From positions 1-41,820 of the forward strand of contig QHRW01000134.1 in the NCBI GenBank assembly GCA_003220265.1: DNA of 41,820 nucleotides. The letters run 5' to 3'. Of the stretch, positions 6,875 through 15,561 are shown one piece after another. The translations under genes were made by a program, and so were the position numbers. This stretch comes from Candidatus Rokuibacteriota bacterium. GTDB lineage: Bacteria; Methylomirabilota; Methylomirabilia; Rokubacteriales; CSP1-6. The notes below the pieces were generated by a model that was not told where the DNA came from, did no database searches, and worked only from the letters and a program-made list of their open reading frames with translations. Every line of letters starts with the position of its first letter. Within the stretch, counting starts at the first letter, position 1.

Positions 6875-9800
6875 TCACGCCAATTCCGTCGTCGCTCGCT
6901 CGGCCTGTCCCAGCCAATGAGACATGGCCATTTCGCGGTACATCTTCGTGGCAACCGTCAGCTGCTCTTTCGCTTGCTCGCGTTTGCCCGTGCGCCCATA
7001 GAGTCTGCCGAGCCCGAGATGGCAGTGCGCGACCAGCGGCCGCATGCCGAGTGCCTCGGCCAGGGCGCGGCTCTCCGCATATGTATCGACCGCTCGGCTG
7101 GGATCTCCAGGATCACGAGAGGCCACAATCTCCGAGAGAACTCTAAGAGCCACGGCCTCGTTGGCTCGCTCCTTGTGCGTCTTCGCGAGATCGACGGCGC
7201 TTCGGGCATGCTCTAGCGCTTCCTCGATACGGCCCGCGAGCTGACACGCTTCGGCGAAACGGCTGACGCGAACGGCCACGCCAAGGCCCATCGCGCTCAC
7301 GGACGCTTCGCCCCGCAGTGACTCCTCCAGCAGCGGTAGGCCCTCGGCCAGACGCCCGGACTGCGCGTAGGCATAGCCCAGCCCGGACAGGATGTTGGCA
7401 TCGCCAATACGTCGGGCCTGCAGCAACGCCATACCGCGCTCGAATACGTCACGTGCCGTCTGCCAATCTCCCCGCTCCAGGCTGACGGCGCCGAGGGCGC
7501 CATGAGATTCGATGACAGTGTGCGGGTGGTTGGCCGCCTCGGCGATTCGAATGGCCGCTTCGGCATGCCCCATCGCCTCGGTGAACCTGCCCAGGTGCGA
7601 GAAGACCAGGGCCAGCCACGCGCGAGGCCAGGCGGCGAAGTACGGTGGCAGTCCTGCCCGGTGCGGCCCACCGTCAGTCGCAAGGACGTGCGCCGTTTCG
7701 GTGAACAAGGACGCTGCCGGGATGAGATCGCCGAGCGCAAAGTGCGCTTGGGCCAGCCGGTACTTCGCTTCGACTTCCAGGTCCGTGTCCCCGATTTCCG
7801 TGGCGATGTCGAGCGCTTGTCGGATCGCTTCGAGCGCGCCCGTGTGATTCCCCACATTCCTCAGTCGCGCCCCGATATCGGCAAGCACGAGCCCCAGCCG
7901 GCGTCGGTCGTCGAGCTCCCGGGCCAAGGCTTCGGCTTGGCGCATCCGGTCCAGGATGTGACCGTACTGGCCGAGCGGGGCAAGGGCTGCTCGTGAGTCG
8001 AGCCGCACGTCAATCGCCTGAAGCTTCGTCTCTCGGCTCTCGGGCAGCTGCGCGATCGCGCGAATTGCCTCGTCGAAGCAGACGGCAGCCTCACGGTACG
8101 CCGAGCGTGTCGCCCCCTTGATGCCCGCTTGGCGCAGGTAGCCGACCGCCTTGGCCCACAGCTCTCCGCGAAGCGCGTGGTACGCCAAGCGCTCGACGTG
8201 TTCCACCAGTCGGTCGCCATCGAGGCGCTCGATGGCTTCGGCGACCCGGGCGTGCAGCTCACGGCGTCGTGGCTGAAGAAGGGTGGTGTACGCCACTTCG
8301 TGTGTGAGCGGGTGCTTGAAGCTGCATGCACCATCGGAAACAAGGCTAGCTTCTTCGAGGAATCCGGCGGCATGGAGATGAGCCAGGCCACGTCGGAGAT
8401 CGGGCTCGCTCGCGTCCGCAATCCCCCGAAGGAGAACGAACGGCACCTGCTTTCCGATGACGGCCGCGGCCTGAAGCCAGCTTTTCTCTTCAGCGGGCAG
8501 CCGGTCGATGCGTGCGGCGAGCAGCGCGTGGACGCTTGCCGGCATGTGGACGGCATCGATCGGCTGGGCGAGACGATACGCCCCCGGGCTGCCAACAATC
8601 GCCTTCGCTTCGCCCAGCGCCCGGACGCTCTCCTCCAAAAAAAACGGGTTCCCCTCGGTCCGCTCCGTCAACAGACGTTTGAGCCCGTCCAGCATGGGGT
8701 CAGGGCCGAGTAGAATCCCGAGAAGATCCTCAACGCTCGTCGGGGCCAGGGGATCGACGCGGATCTCCGAGTAGTGTTGCTTGGCGGCCCACGCGTGACG
8801 GTAGTCTGGGCGGTAGTTCACGAGCAACAACACTGGTGCGGACTCCACGCAGTCGACCAGACTGTCTACGAACGCTCCCGTCTCGCTGTCACTCCAGTGG
8901 AGATCCTCGATGATGAGGAGCAGCGGCTGCTCACGGGCTTCCGAGCGCCATAGCCGCATCAAGGCGTCGAAAGTCCGCTCCCGACGTTCGGCCGGGTCGA
9001 GCGCACGCCAAACGGCGTCGTCCACCGGCACGTCGAGCAAGGTCAGCAACGCCGGCAACGTGGACTCCAGCGCCCGATCCAGGGTGAGGAGCTTCCCCGT
9101 CACCTTCTCTTGGGTGTCCCGGAGATCCTCGCGGTCCCCGATCTTGAAGTAGCGTCTGAGCAGCTCGATCACCGGCAAGTAGCTGCTCGCGGTCCCGTAC
9201 GATACCGCCGCACTCTCCAGTACCAGCCAGTTTTGAAACCGGTGGGACCGGCTGAACTCATAGGCCAGTCGGGATTTGCCGACGCCGGCCTCGCCCACGA
9301 TAGCCACGACCTGGCCGTGGCCATCGGCGGCGAGCTCGTGCGCGCGATACAGTCGCTCCAGCTCGGGCTGGCGGCCGACGAAGCGGGTCAGACCGCGACT
9401 GGCGGCGGTCGCGCGTAGACGCGTCCGAAACGGTTGGGTGCCTACCAGCTCGTAGACCTCAACGGGACGAGCGAGGCCCTTGACCGGCACCGGGCCGAGC
9501 GACGTCACGTCGATGTAGCCCTCGGCGAGCGCGAGGGTCGCAGGCGTCATCAGAATGGCGCCGGGCTCGGCGAGTTGCTCCATGCGGCCGGCAAGGTGCG
9601 TCGTCTGGCCGACCGCCGTGTAGTCCATGTGAAGATCGCTTCCGATGGCCCGGACGACGACCTCGCCGGAATTCAAACCCACCCGAATCTTGACGACGGC
9701 TGCATGAGAGCGCCGGACCTCGCTGGCGTACCGCTTCACGCTCTCCTGCATCGCCAGGGCGGCGTAGCAGGCTCGCACCGCATGATCCTCATGAGCGAGT

Positions 9801-10246
9801 GGCGCGCCGAAGAGCGCCATGATCCCGTCGCCCATCACCTGATTCACAGTGCCTTCGAACCGATGAACTGCCTCCATCATCTGCTCGAGCACAGGATCGA
9901 GGATCTGCCGCGCCTCCTCGGGATCCCGGTCAGCCAGCAGCTCCATGGAGCCCTTGAGATCGGCAAAGAGCACGGTGACCTGCTTGCGTTCACCCTCGAG
10001 CGCGGCCTTGGACGTGAGGATGCGTTCCGCGAGGTGCTTTGGTGTGTAAGTCTCCGGAGAAGCGAAGCGACGCACTTCGCCAAGCGTGTTCGTGGCGCTC
10101 AGGAGCTGCCCGCAAATTCGGCAAAAGTTCGCTCGAGACCTGTTCGCCTCGCCACACGCGGGACACACAGCCTCCAGCCGCACTCCGCATGCATCGCAGA
10201 ATGCGGCGCCAGCAGAATAGTCGCCGCCGCACCGCGGACACTGCAC
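6875..10246 (-). CDS. Zinc ribbon / class III cyclase-like / AAA ATPase / TPR signalling protein
   Basis: 1123-residue cytoplasmic regulator. Residues 3-45 carry four CxxC pairs (double zinc ribbon). Residues 90-270 are a class III nucleotide cyclase homology domain with both metal aspartates (D96 in LFADLKGS, D140 in MGDGIMALFG) and R221. The usual purine-selecting lysine is Q136 and the usual transition-state asparagine is H217, a variant I recall as common in this protein family. A STAND-like AAA module follows, with FVGRQPELERL, Walker A GEAGVGKS (318-325) and Walker B LLLIIEDLHWSD (about 442-453). The rest is TPR-like helices to the end. The start is GTG with GGGGGA six bases upstream. 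Cyclase output is uncertain; the domain may only regulate the ATPase/TPR part. It stands alone. Confidence 0.9.
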   Translation of the reverse strand: MQCPRCGGDYSAGAAFCDACGVRLEAVCPACGEANRSRANFCRICGQLLSATNTLGEVRRFASPETYTPKHLAERILTSKAALEGERKQVTVLFADLKGSMELLADRDPEEARQILDPVLEQMMEAVHRFEGTVNQVMGDGIMALFGAPLAHEDHAVRACYAALAMQESVKRYASEVRRSHAAVVKIRVGLNSGEVVVRAIGSDLHMDYTAVGQTTHLAGRMEQLAEPGAILMTPATLALAEGYIDVTSLGPVPVKGLARPVEVYELVGTQPFRTRLRATAASRGLTRFVGRQPELERLYRAHELAADGHGQVVAIVGEAGVGKSRLAYEFSRSHRFQNWLVLESAAVSYGTASSYLPVIELLRRYFKIGDREDLRDTQEKVTGKLLTLDRALESTLPALLTLLDVPVDDAVWRALDPAERRERTFDALMRLWRSEAREQPLLLIIEDLHWSDSETGAFVDSLVDCVESAPVLLLVNYRPDYRHAWAAKQHYSEIRVDPLAPTSVEDLLGILLGPDPMLDGLKRLLTERTEGNPFFLEESVRALGEAKAIVGSPGAYRLAQPIDAVHMPASVHALLAARIDRLPAEEKSWLQAAAVIGKQVPFVLLRGIADASEPDLRRGLAHLHAAGFLEEASLVSDGACSFKHPLTHEVAYTTLLQPRRRELHARVAEAIERLDGDRLVEHVERLAYHALRGELWAKAVGYLRQAGIKGATRSAYREAAVCFDEAIRAIAQLPESRETKLQAIDVRLDSRAALAPLGQYGHILDRMRQAEALARELDDRRRLGLVLADIGARLRNVGNHTGALEAIRQALDIATEIGDTDLEVEAKYRLAQAHFALGDLIPAASLFTETAHVLATDGGPHRAGLPPYFAAWPRAWLALVFSHLGRFTEAMGHAEAAIRIAEAANHPHTVIESHGALGAVSLERGDWQTARDVFERGMALLQARRIGDANILSGLGYAYAQSGRLAEGLPLLEESLRGEASVSAMGLGVAVRVSRFAEACQLAGRIEEALEHARSAVDLAKTHKERANEAVALRVLSEIVASRDPGDPSRAVDTYAESRALAEALGMRPLVAHCHLGLGRLYGRTGKREQAKEQLTVATKMYREMAMSHWLGQAERATTELA

Positions 10247-10502
10247 GGACTATCCCCCTTTGACTTGGACCCATATTCGCATTTCACCAGGATCGGCGCC
10301 CTCGTCTTCCGCAATAGCGCCTACGAGCCTATGGCGCTGAATCAGCGATACGTAGAACGCGTTCCAATGGATTTGGGCCTGGCGCCGGAGACTTCATGCC
10401 GGAACGTCCAAGACGCGCGAGCCGTGAACAAGCCTCGCCGGATCAAGGAAACGGCCGAGTGCCGCGCGGCGGCGAGTCTCGCCGCCCGCTACGATAGTTG
10501 AT

Positions 10503-10538
10503 GCGGGCCGGGCTCCCCATCGAGGGAGCCCGGCCCGC
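10503..10538. terminator. Perfect 15-bp hairpin downstream of the repetitive secreted protein gene
   Basis: Arms 10503-10517 and 10524-10538 are exact inverse complements (GCGGGCCGGGCTCCC and its partner) around a six-base loop. It begins seven bases past the stop at 10546 on the minus strand. There is no T-run, so it may end transcription with help or protect the mRNA end rather than act as a classical intrinsic terminator. Confidence 0.6.
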
Positions 10539-10545
10539 AAGAATC

Positions 10546-11097
10546 CTAGAAGCCGCGACCCTTCATACAGTCGCGATACGCCTGCTGATACGTCGGGTCA
10601 TCTTTCGATGCGTCTGCGATGCCTCGCAACTGATCCGCTTGATTCGCGACACGAGCCTCATCCGCGGTCTGGGGGCTGGGGGCGGCCTGCGGCCCGGCCC
10701 CGCTCGACCGAGTCTTCGCGTCGACCTGGGGTGAGCTCTGTGGCGACGCGCTGGGGCTACTGAGCTTCGGGGTCGCCGGAGGTTCCGTCGCCGGCGCCGC
10801 GCTGGGGCTCACCGGAGTACCGGGCTTGATGGCTGCCTCGGTTTGGGGCGTAGCTGCCTGGCTCGGGGTCACCGGAGTCTGCGCCGCCGGAGCCGCGCTG
10901 GGGCTCACCGGGGTACCCGGCTTAGCAGGGGTATCGCCTCCGGCTGATGTCGTGCTCGGGCTCGCTGCCTGAGCGTGTGCCTCTCTGTTGCAGAAGTCGA
11001 AGTCCGCCTGGGTTGGCCCAGCCGCATCGGCGAGATTCCCGAAGCCGAGCAGACTGACTCCGGAAATGATCAGTATCGCGCCCGTGAATCCTCGCAT
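10546..11097 (-). CDS. Secreted Pro/Ser/Ala-rich repeat protein of unknown function
   Basis: About 183 residues. A signal peptide (MRGFTGAILIISGVSLLGFGNLADA) is followed by a short cysteine-containing segment (FDFCNREAHAQ). A long low-complexity Pro/Ser/Ala/Thr linker then holds two copies of KPGTPVSPSAAPA and related PSAAPA/PSQAA units. The C-terminal segment ends in ADASKDDPTYQQAYRDCMKGRGF, with a second cysteine that could pair with the first. At the DNA level, 10796-10827 and 10892-10923 match at 30 of 32 bases. ATG at 11097 is chosen because GGTGGAG lies at proper distance, whereas the in-frame GTG at 11112 and ATG at 11106 overlap that site. The linker looks like a periplasm-spanning spacer. 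No family was recognised. Confidence 0.75.
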   Translation of the reverse strand: MRGFTGAILIISGVSLLGFGNLADAAGPTQADFDFCNREAHAQAASPSTTSAGGDTPAKPGTPVSPSAAPAAQTPVTPSQAATPQTEAAIKPGTPVSPSAAPATEPPATPKLSSPSASPQSSPQVDAKTRSSGAGPQAAPSPQTADEARVANQADQLRGIADASKDDPTYQQAYRDCMKGRGF

Positions 11098-11267
11098 AAT
11101 TCTCATCTCCACCTGGAGGCGGGATCGCAGCGGCGTCCTGCAAAGCCCGCTGTATCAAGAGTTTCACGCTTCGCATCGTCAAGCCTAATGCTTGGCTGCA
11201 GTCGCCATGCCAGCATTCGCCATTGCCGCCCGGTTCGCACGGCGGTCTCCAGCTCAGCGCCTTTCAT

Positions 11268-11293
11268 ATGGGGGCCCCGACCTGGCCCCCCAT
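11268..11293. terminator. Hairpin downstream of the aldehyde dehydrogenase gene
   Basis: ATGGGGGCC (11268-11276) pairs with GGCCCCCCAT (11284-11293, one bulged C). It lies about 60 bases past the minus-strand stop at 11356. No T-run was seen. The rest of the 11098-11355 gap shows nothing coding. Confidence 0.4.
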
Positions 11294-11355
11294 GCCCTCC
11301 CGACGCTCGTCGCGCCCCGGCGAAGCCGTGGCGCGCCTCGATCTCGCGCCATGCC

Positions 11356-12720
11356 TTACGCGATCCAGACGGATTTGATGTTGACGAACTCGCGGATGCC
11401 GTACTCCGACAGCTCGCGGCCATAGCCCGAGCGCTTGATCCCGCCGAAGGGCAGGCGCGGGTCCGACTTCACGAGGCCGTTGACGAACACCGCGCCCGCT
11501 TCGATCTGGGCCGCCAGCCGCTCGGCCCGCGCGCGGTCGCGGGTCCACAGCGAGGCGCCGAGGCCGAACGATGAGTCGTTGGCCAGCCGCACGGCGTCCG
11601 TCTCGTCCTTGGCCCGGATGACTGCGGCCACCGGGCCGAACGTCTCCTCGTCGAAGGCCGGCATGCCCTTGTCGACCGCGGCGAGCAGCGTCGGCGGATA
11701 GAAGGCCCCCTTGCCGGCCGGCACTTCGCCGCCCAGCAGGCGCCGCGCGCCGCGCTTGATCGACTCTTCGACCTGGCGGTGGAGCGCGTCGCGCAAGTCG
11801 ACGCGCGCCTGCGGGCCCACCTGGGTGTCGCGGGCCAGTGGATCGCCCATCTTCCGGCCGCGCAGCTCCTCGACGAACCGCGCCAGGAACTGATCGGCCA
11901 CCGCGTCGACGACGATGAAGCGCTTGGCGGCGATACAGCTCTGGCCGCTGTTGACGAGCCGCGCGTCGACCGCTGTCCTGGCGGCCGCGGCCACGTCGGC
12001 GTCGGCCAGGACAATGAACGGATCGCTGCCGCCCAGCTCCAGCACGGTCTTCTTGATCTCGTGTCCCGCCCGCTCGGCCACCTGGCTGCCCGCGTGCTCG
12101 CTGCCGGTCAGGGTCACGGCCACGATGCGCGGATCGGCGATCAGCCCGCCCACCGCCGCGGAGCCGACCAGCACGGTCGCGAAGACCCCGCGCGGGACGC
12201 CGGCGTCCCGGAACACCGCCTCGATCGACAGCGCGCAGCGCGGCACGTTGGACGCGTGCTTGAGGACCGCCGTGTTGCCGGCCATCAGCGCGGGCGCCGC
12301 GAACCGGAACACCTGCCAGAAGGGGAAATTCCAGGGCATGATCGCCAGCACCGGCCCGAGAGGATCGAAGCGAACGTAGCTCGCAGAAGCGTCGGTCTCG
12401 CGAGGCTGGGGAGCCAGGAAGGCCTCGGCGTGCTCCGCGTAGTACTCGCAGACCCAGGCGCACTTCTCCACCTCCGCCTCGCCCTGGACGATCGGCTTGC
12501 CCATCTCGAGCGCCATGATGCGGGCATGGTCGGCTCGGCGCGCGCGCAGCAGCCCCGCCGCCTTCTGCATGCCCTGCGCGCGAGTGGCGAAAGGCAGGGC
12601 CCGCCACTCATGAAAAGCGGCCTGGGCGCTGCCCAGGATGCGCTCGAGCTCCTGGGGCGTCGTCTCCTGGAACGTCTCGATGGTCTCGCCGGTCGCGGGA
12701 TTGATCGACTGGATGCTCAT
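11356..12720 (-). CDS. NAD(P)-dependent aldehyde dehydrogenase, succinate-semialdehyde type
   Basis: 454-residue enzyme that oxidises an aldehyde to its acid; the closest style is the shorter succinate-semialdehyde dehydrogenases (Sad/YneI). Seen: the cofactor region PLGPVLAIMPWNFPFWQVFR, TGSEHAGSQVAE, general base E228 in LELGG, catalytic C262 in NSGQSCIAAKRF, and the C-terminal EETFGPVAAVI and PFGGIKRSGYGRELSEYGI. The start at 12720 (MSIQSINPATGE) has GAGGAT upstream and matches the family N-terminus; an upstream in-frame start at 12795 adds 25 unconserved residues. It follows the flavin oxidoreductase gene by 120 bases and probably acts on the aldehyde produced by the neighbouring aminotransferase. 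The exact substrate is inference. Confidence 0.9.
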   Translation of the reverse strand: MSIQSINPATGETIETFQETTPQELERILGSAQAAFHEWRALPFATRAQGMQKAAGLLRARRADHARIMALEMGKPIVQGEAEVEKCAWVCEYYAEHAEAFLAPQPRETDASASYVRFDPLGPVLAIMPWNFPFWQVFRFAAPALMAGNTAVLKHASNVPRCALSIEAVFRDAGVPRGVFATVLVGSAAVGGLIADPRIVAVTLTGSEHAGSQVAERAGHEIKKTVLELGGSDPFIVLADADVAAAARTAVDARLVNSGQSCIAAKRFIVVDAVADQFLARFVEELRGRKMGDPLARDTQVGPQARVDLRDALHRQVEESIKRGARRLLGGEVPAGKGAFYPPTLLAAVDKGMPAFDEETFGPVAAVIRAKDETDAVRLANDSSFGLGASLWTRDRARAERLAAQIEAGAVFVNGLVKSDPRLPFGGIKRSGYGRELSEYGIREFVNIKSVWIA

Positions 12721-12840
12721 GCCGGTATCCTCACTACTGATTCGGTTGCGGCCGTACGTCCCTCGCCCGCCTGCGACGTTCATAGTACGCCGCACGGACG
12801 ATCGAGGGTCCGCAAGCGATTGCCCATGGCCTGTTCTGGA

Positions 12841-13836
12841 TCACGCCGGTGCACACGCGCGAATCGCCTCGGTCACAGCCGTCGTGCCCCCACCATCGCG
12901 CACGCGCGGGGTGACAATCGGCAGGCCGACTCCGGCCGCGCGATACTGCGCGAGCCGCTCGCGGCAGCGCGCGGGTGGTCCCGCCAGCGCGACCGCGTCG
13001 ATCAGCGCGTCGGGCACCAGGCGCACGGCGCCGTCGCGGTCGCCGCGATCCCACGCGGCCTTGATGGCCGCGGCCGCCTCGGAGAAACCACTCTCGGCGA
13101 GCAGGCGGTTGTAGCGGGGGAAGAAGCCAGCATAGAGCGCCACGCCGGGCTTCAGCCGGCGGCGCGCCTCGTCCACGTCCGCGCCCACCGCGCAGCCCAG
13201 CAGCGAGGCGATCTCGACCTGCGTCGCGTCGCGGCCCGCGCGCTGGGCGCCCGTCGCGACGTGAGCGGCGGCGCGGTGCGCGAAGTCCGGCGTGCTCCAC
13301 GTCAGGATCGCGCCCTGAGCCAGCTCACCACAGACCTCGAGCATCGGCCGGAACAGGCCCGACAGATAGATGGGCACGCTCAGGCGCAGCGGTCGGAACC
13401 AGAGATCGAACTTCGGGATGTCGAGGACCTCGCCGCGGAACGAGACGGCGCCATCGCGGAGAAGCCCGCGCACCACTTCGACGGTCTCGCGGACGCGGTC
13501 GATGGGCCGTGCGTAGGGCAACCCGTGCTCGCCCGCCACCTGCACGCGATGGCTCGAGCCGAGCCCCAGCACGAAGCGACCACCGGAGAGCTCATCGACG
13601 GTGGCAGCGGCCATCGCGATGGTCGGCGCGCTACGAACGAACACGCTGGAGATGCTCGTACCCAGGCGAATGCGCGAGGTGGCGACTGCGCACGCCGCCA
13701 GGATGGCGAACTGGTCGCCGCCGTGCCCTTCCGCCACCCACGCGCTGTCGTAGCCGAGGTCCTCGGCCAGCTTCACGCAGTGCACGATCTCGGAGGCGAC
13801 GAGCCCGCCGGTGAACGCGACGCCGACGCGGTCCAC
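12841..13836 (-). CDS. LLM-class flavin-dependent oxidoreductase (luciferase-like)
   Basis: 331-residue TIM-barrel monooxygenase or F420/FMN oxidoreductase. Family signatures are present: LAEDLGYDSAWVAEGHG near the N-terminus, ATSRIRLGTSISSVFVRSA, ATVDELSGGRFVLGLGSSH, DRVRETVEVVRGLL and the late IYLSGLFRPMLEVCGELAQG segment. Members act in the cytosol on small organic substrates. Sequence alone does not tell FMN from F420 use, though the SGGRFVLGLGSS stretch is shared with F420-type proteins. Its ATG lies seven bases after the aminotransferase stop, so the two are co-transcribed. It sits between an aminotransferase and an aldehyde dehydrogenase, which suggests a shared catabolic route for a nitrogen compound. 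Confidence 0.88.
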   Translation of the reverse strand: MDRVGVAFTGGLVASEIVHCVKLAEDLGYDSAWVAEGHGGDQFAILAACAVATSRIRLGTSISSVFVRSAPTIAMAAATVDELSGGRFVLGLGSSHRVQVAGEHGLPYARPIDRVRETVEVVRGLLRDGAVSFRGEVLDIPKFDLWFRPLRLSVPIYLSGLFRPMLEVCGELAQGAILTWSTPDFAHRAAAHVATGAQRAGRDATQVEIASLLGCAVGADVDEARRRLKPGVALYAGFFPRYNRLLAESGFSEAAAAIKAAWDRGDRDGAVRLVPDALIDAVALAGPPARCRERLAQYRAAGVGLPIVTPRVRDGGGTTAVTEAIRACAPA

Positions 13837-13843
13837 GCGGGGA

Positions 13844-15208
13844 TTAGCGGTGACGCTCCATCTCGAGGACCGCGGCGAAGGTCTCTACCAGCCCCTCCAG
13901 CTCCGCCTCCCCCATGGGCGTCGAAAGACAACCCAGGCCCGTGATCGACATCAACACCCCGTGCTCCATCAACCGCCGCACGATCCGGACGAGGCGCTCG
14001 CTTTCGACCGGCGTCGTTCGTGTGCTCCGGTAGTCGCTCAGCTCTCGGTCCACTGGATGCAGGCGGAACAGCGAGCCCAGCCCGGCCGCTCGGCCCGGCA
14101 CTCCGGCCTGCTTGAAGCAATCGTCGAGGCTCGCGCGCACCTTGGCGCCGAGCTCGTCGAGCCGTGCGAACGCCTCCGGCGTCAGCAGCCGCATCGCCAC
14201 CAGCCCCGCGGCCATCGTCACCGGGTTGGCGTTGAACGTCCCGCCGTGCGGCGCCGCCGGCGGGCCGCCGCGCGTGGGATCGAACACCGCCATGACCGCA
14301 GCAGTGCCCGCCACCGCGCCGACCGGGAAGCCCCCGCCGATGATCTTGCCCAGCGTCGTCATGTCGGGCGTGACGCCGAACAGGCCCTGCGCGCCGTGGT
14401 AGCCGACGCGAAAAGAAATGACCTCGTCGAAGATCAGCACGATGCCGTGCTTGCGCGTGACCTCGCGCAGCGCCCTCAAGAAGTCGACGCGCGCAGGCAC
14501 CAGGCCCACGCGGTTGGGCATCGGATCCACCACCACGGCGGCCAGGTGCCTGGCCTCGCGCTCGATGCGCGCGACGGCGTGCTCGGTGTGGTTGAACGGC
14601 AGCACGACCACGTCCTCCAGCACCGCCGGTGGCGTCCCGCGCGAGTACGCGGTGCTGGCCGGGGCCGCCAGACTGCCCCAGTTCTCCGGCGCCGAGGCCA
14701 GGCTCACCTCCGCATAGTCATAGGAGCCGTGATAGGCGCCCTCGAACTTGGCGATCTTCGGGCGATTGGTGAAAGCGCGGGCGCCCTTCAGCGCGATCAT
14801 CACCGCCTCGCTTCCGGAGTTGGTGAAGCGCACGCGCTCGGCCGACGGCAGCCGCTCGCAGAGCAGCGCGGCGAGGTCGATTTCCTCGGGCGTCGGCATG
14901 GGAAACGAGGCGCCCTGGGCAAGCCGGCGCGTGGCCGCCTCGACGATCGCGGGATGGGCATGGCCGTGGATGAGCGCGGTGTAGTTGTTCAGGCAGTCCA
15001 GGCGGCGGTCGCCCTCGACGTCGGTCACCCAGCAGCTCTCGCCGGAGGCGGCGTAGGGCGGATACGGCGCCATGTACACGGTCGTGCGGGAATTGCCGCC
15101 GGGCAGCACGCCCTGAGCGCGGGCGAAGAGCGCAGCCGACTTCGAATCTGCGTGTGCCCAGCGGGCGGTGCTTGTCAGCGCGCGCGGCGACCTGACGTTG
15201 GATGCCAT
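13844..15208 (-). CDS. Class III PLP-dependent aminotransferase (glutamate-1-semialdehyde mutase-like)
   Basis: 454 residues. It moves an amino group between an amine and a keto acid using pyridoxal phosphate. Seen: ARAQGVLPGGNSRT, GHAHPAIVEA, the PLP phosphate site NSGSEAVMIALKGARAFT, D261 in LIFDEVISFRVGYHGAQ and the PLP lysine K288 in MTTLGKIIGGGFPVGA. This is the subgroup resembling HemL, but lying outside any haem gene context and next to an LLM oxidoreductase and a semialdehyde dehydrogenase, so a catabolic role is likelier than tetrapyrrole synthesis. The start at 15208 (MASNVRSPRA) is preceded by AAGGAGAG; the longer frame from 15277 has no such site. An extended -10 element is proposed at 15243-15252. 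First gene of the trio. Confidence 0.9.
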   Translation of the reverse strand: MASNVRSPRALTSTARWAHADSKSAALFARAQGVLPGGNSRTTVYMAPYPPYAASGESCWVTDVEGDRRLDCLNNYTALIHGHAHPAIVEAATRRLAQGASFPMPTPEEIDLAALLCERLPSAERVRFTNSGSEAVMIALKGARAFTNRPKIAKFEGAYHGSYDYAEVSLASAPENWGSLAAPASTAYSRGTPPAVLEDVVVLPFNHTEHAVARIEREARHLAAVVVDPMPNRVGLVPARVDFLRALREVTRKHGIVLIFDEVISFRVGYHGAQGLFGVTPDMTTLGKIIGGGFPVGAVAGTAAVMAVFDPTRGGPPAAPHGGTFNANPVTMAAGLVAMRLLTPEAFARLDELGAKVRASLDDCFKQAGVPGRAAGLGSLFRLHPVDRELSDYRSTRTTPVESERLVRIVRRLMEHGVLMSITGLGCLSTPMGEAELEGLVETFAAVLEMERHR

Positions 15209-15561
15209 CCCCACTCTCCTTCGACGACGAGATCGGGCCGCCAGGGTAGCACGGTGGTCGCCTGGCGCATCGGCCATCGCGGTGTGCGATTGTCATTGCG
15301 GTACCCCTTGCTGAAGCCATTCCGTTGGTGTGCCCCTGAAGGGCCGAAGCGTATATGTTTAGCGGTCCTGGCCAGCTCGTCGGAGCCTCTGGTGTTCCTC
15401 TCCCGGAGACGTCGCCGGATTCTCGACGATCAGGGCTGCATAACCGCTCTTGAAGAGCGAGACGACGGGATCGCGATTGTTGCGTCGAAACCATCGAGCA
15501 TTGGACGAATGCCGCGAGCGACCGCCGCCGTCACCGCCCGCGGGGGAAGCCTGACTCGGCG
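15209..15561. other. Gene-free gap between the importer operon and the aminotransferase trio
   Basis: About 350 bases with no convincing reading frame on either strand. The aminotransferase-proximal end holds the proposed extended -10 element and a GGAG ribosome site. No strong terminator was found after the importer ATPase stop at 15562. Confidence 0.5.
15243..15252 (-). promoter_or_regulatory. Extended -10 element upstream of the aminotransferase
   Basis: On the minus strand GTGCTACCCT reads as TGn-TAnnnT, an extended -10, about 35 bases before the ATG at 15208. There is no good -35. The same form occurs before 30351 and 33175. Confidence 0.35.
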
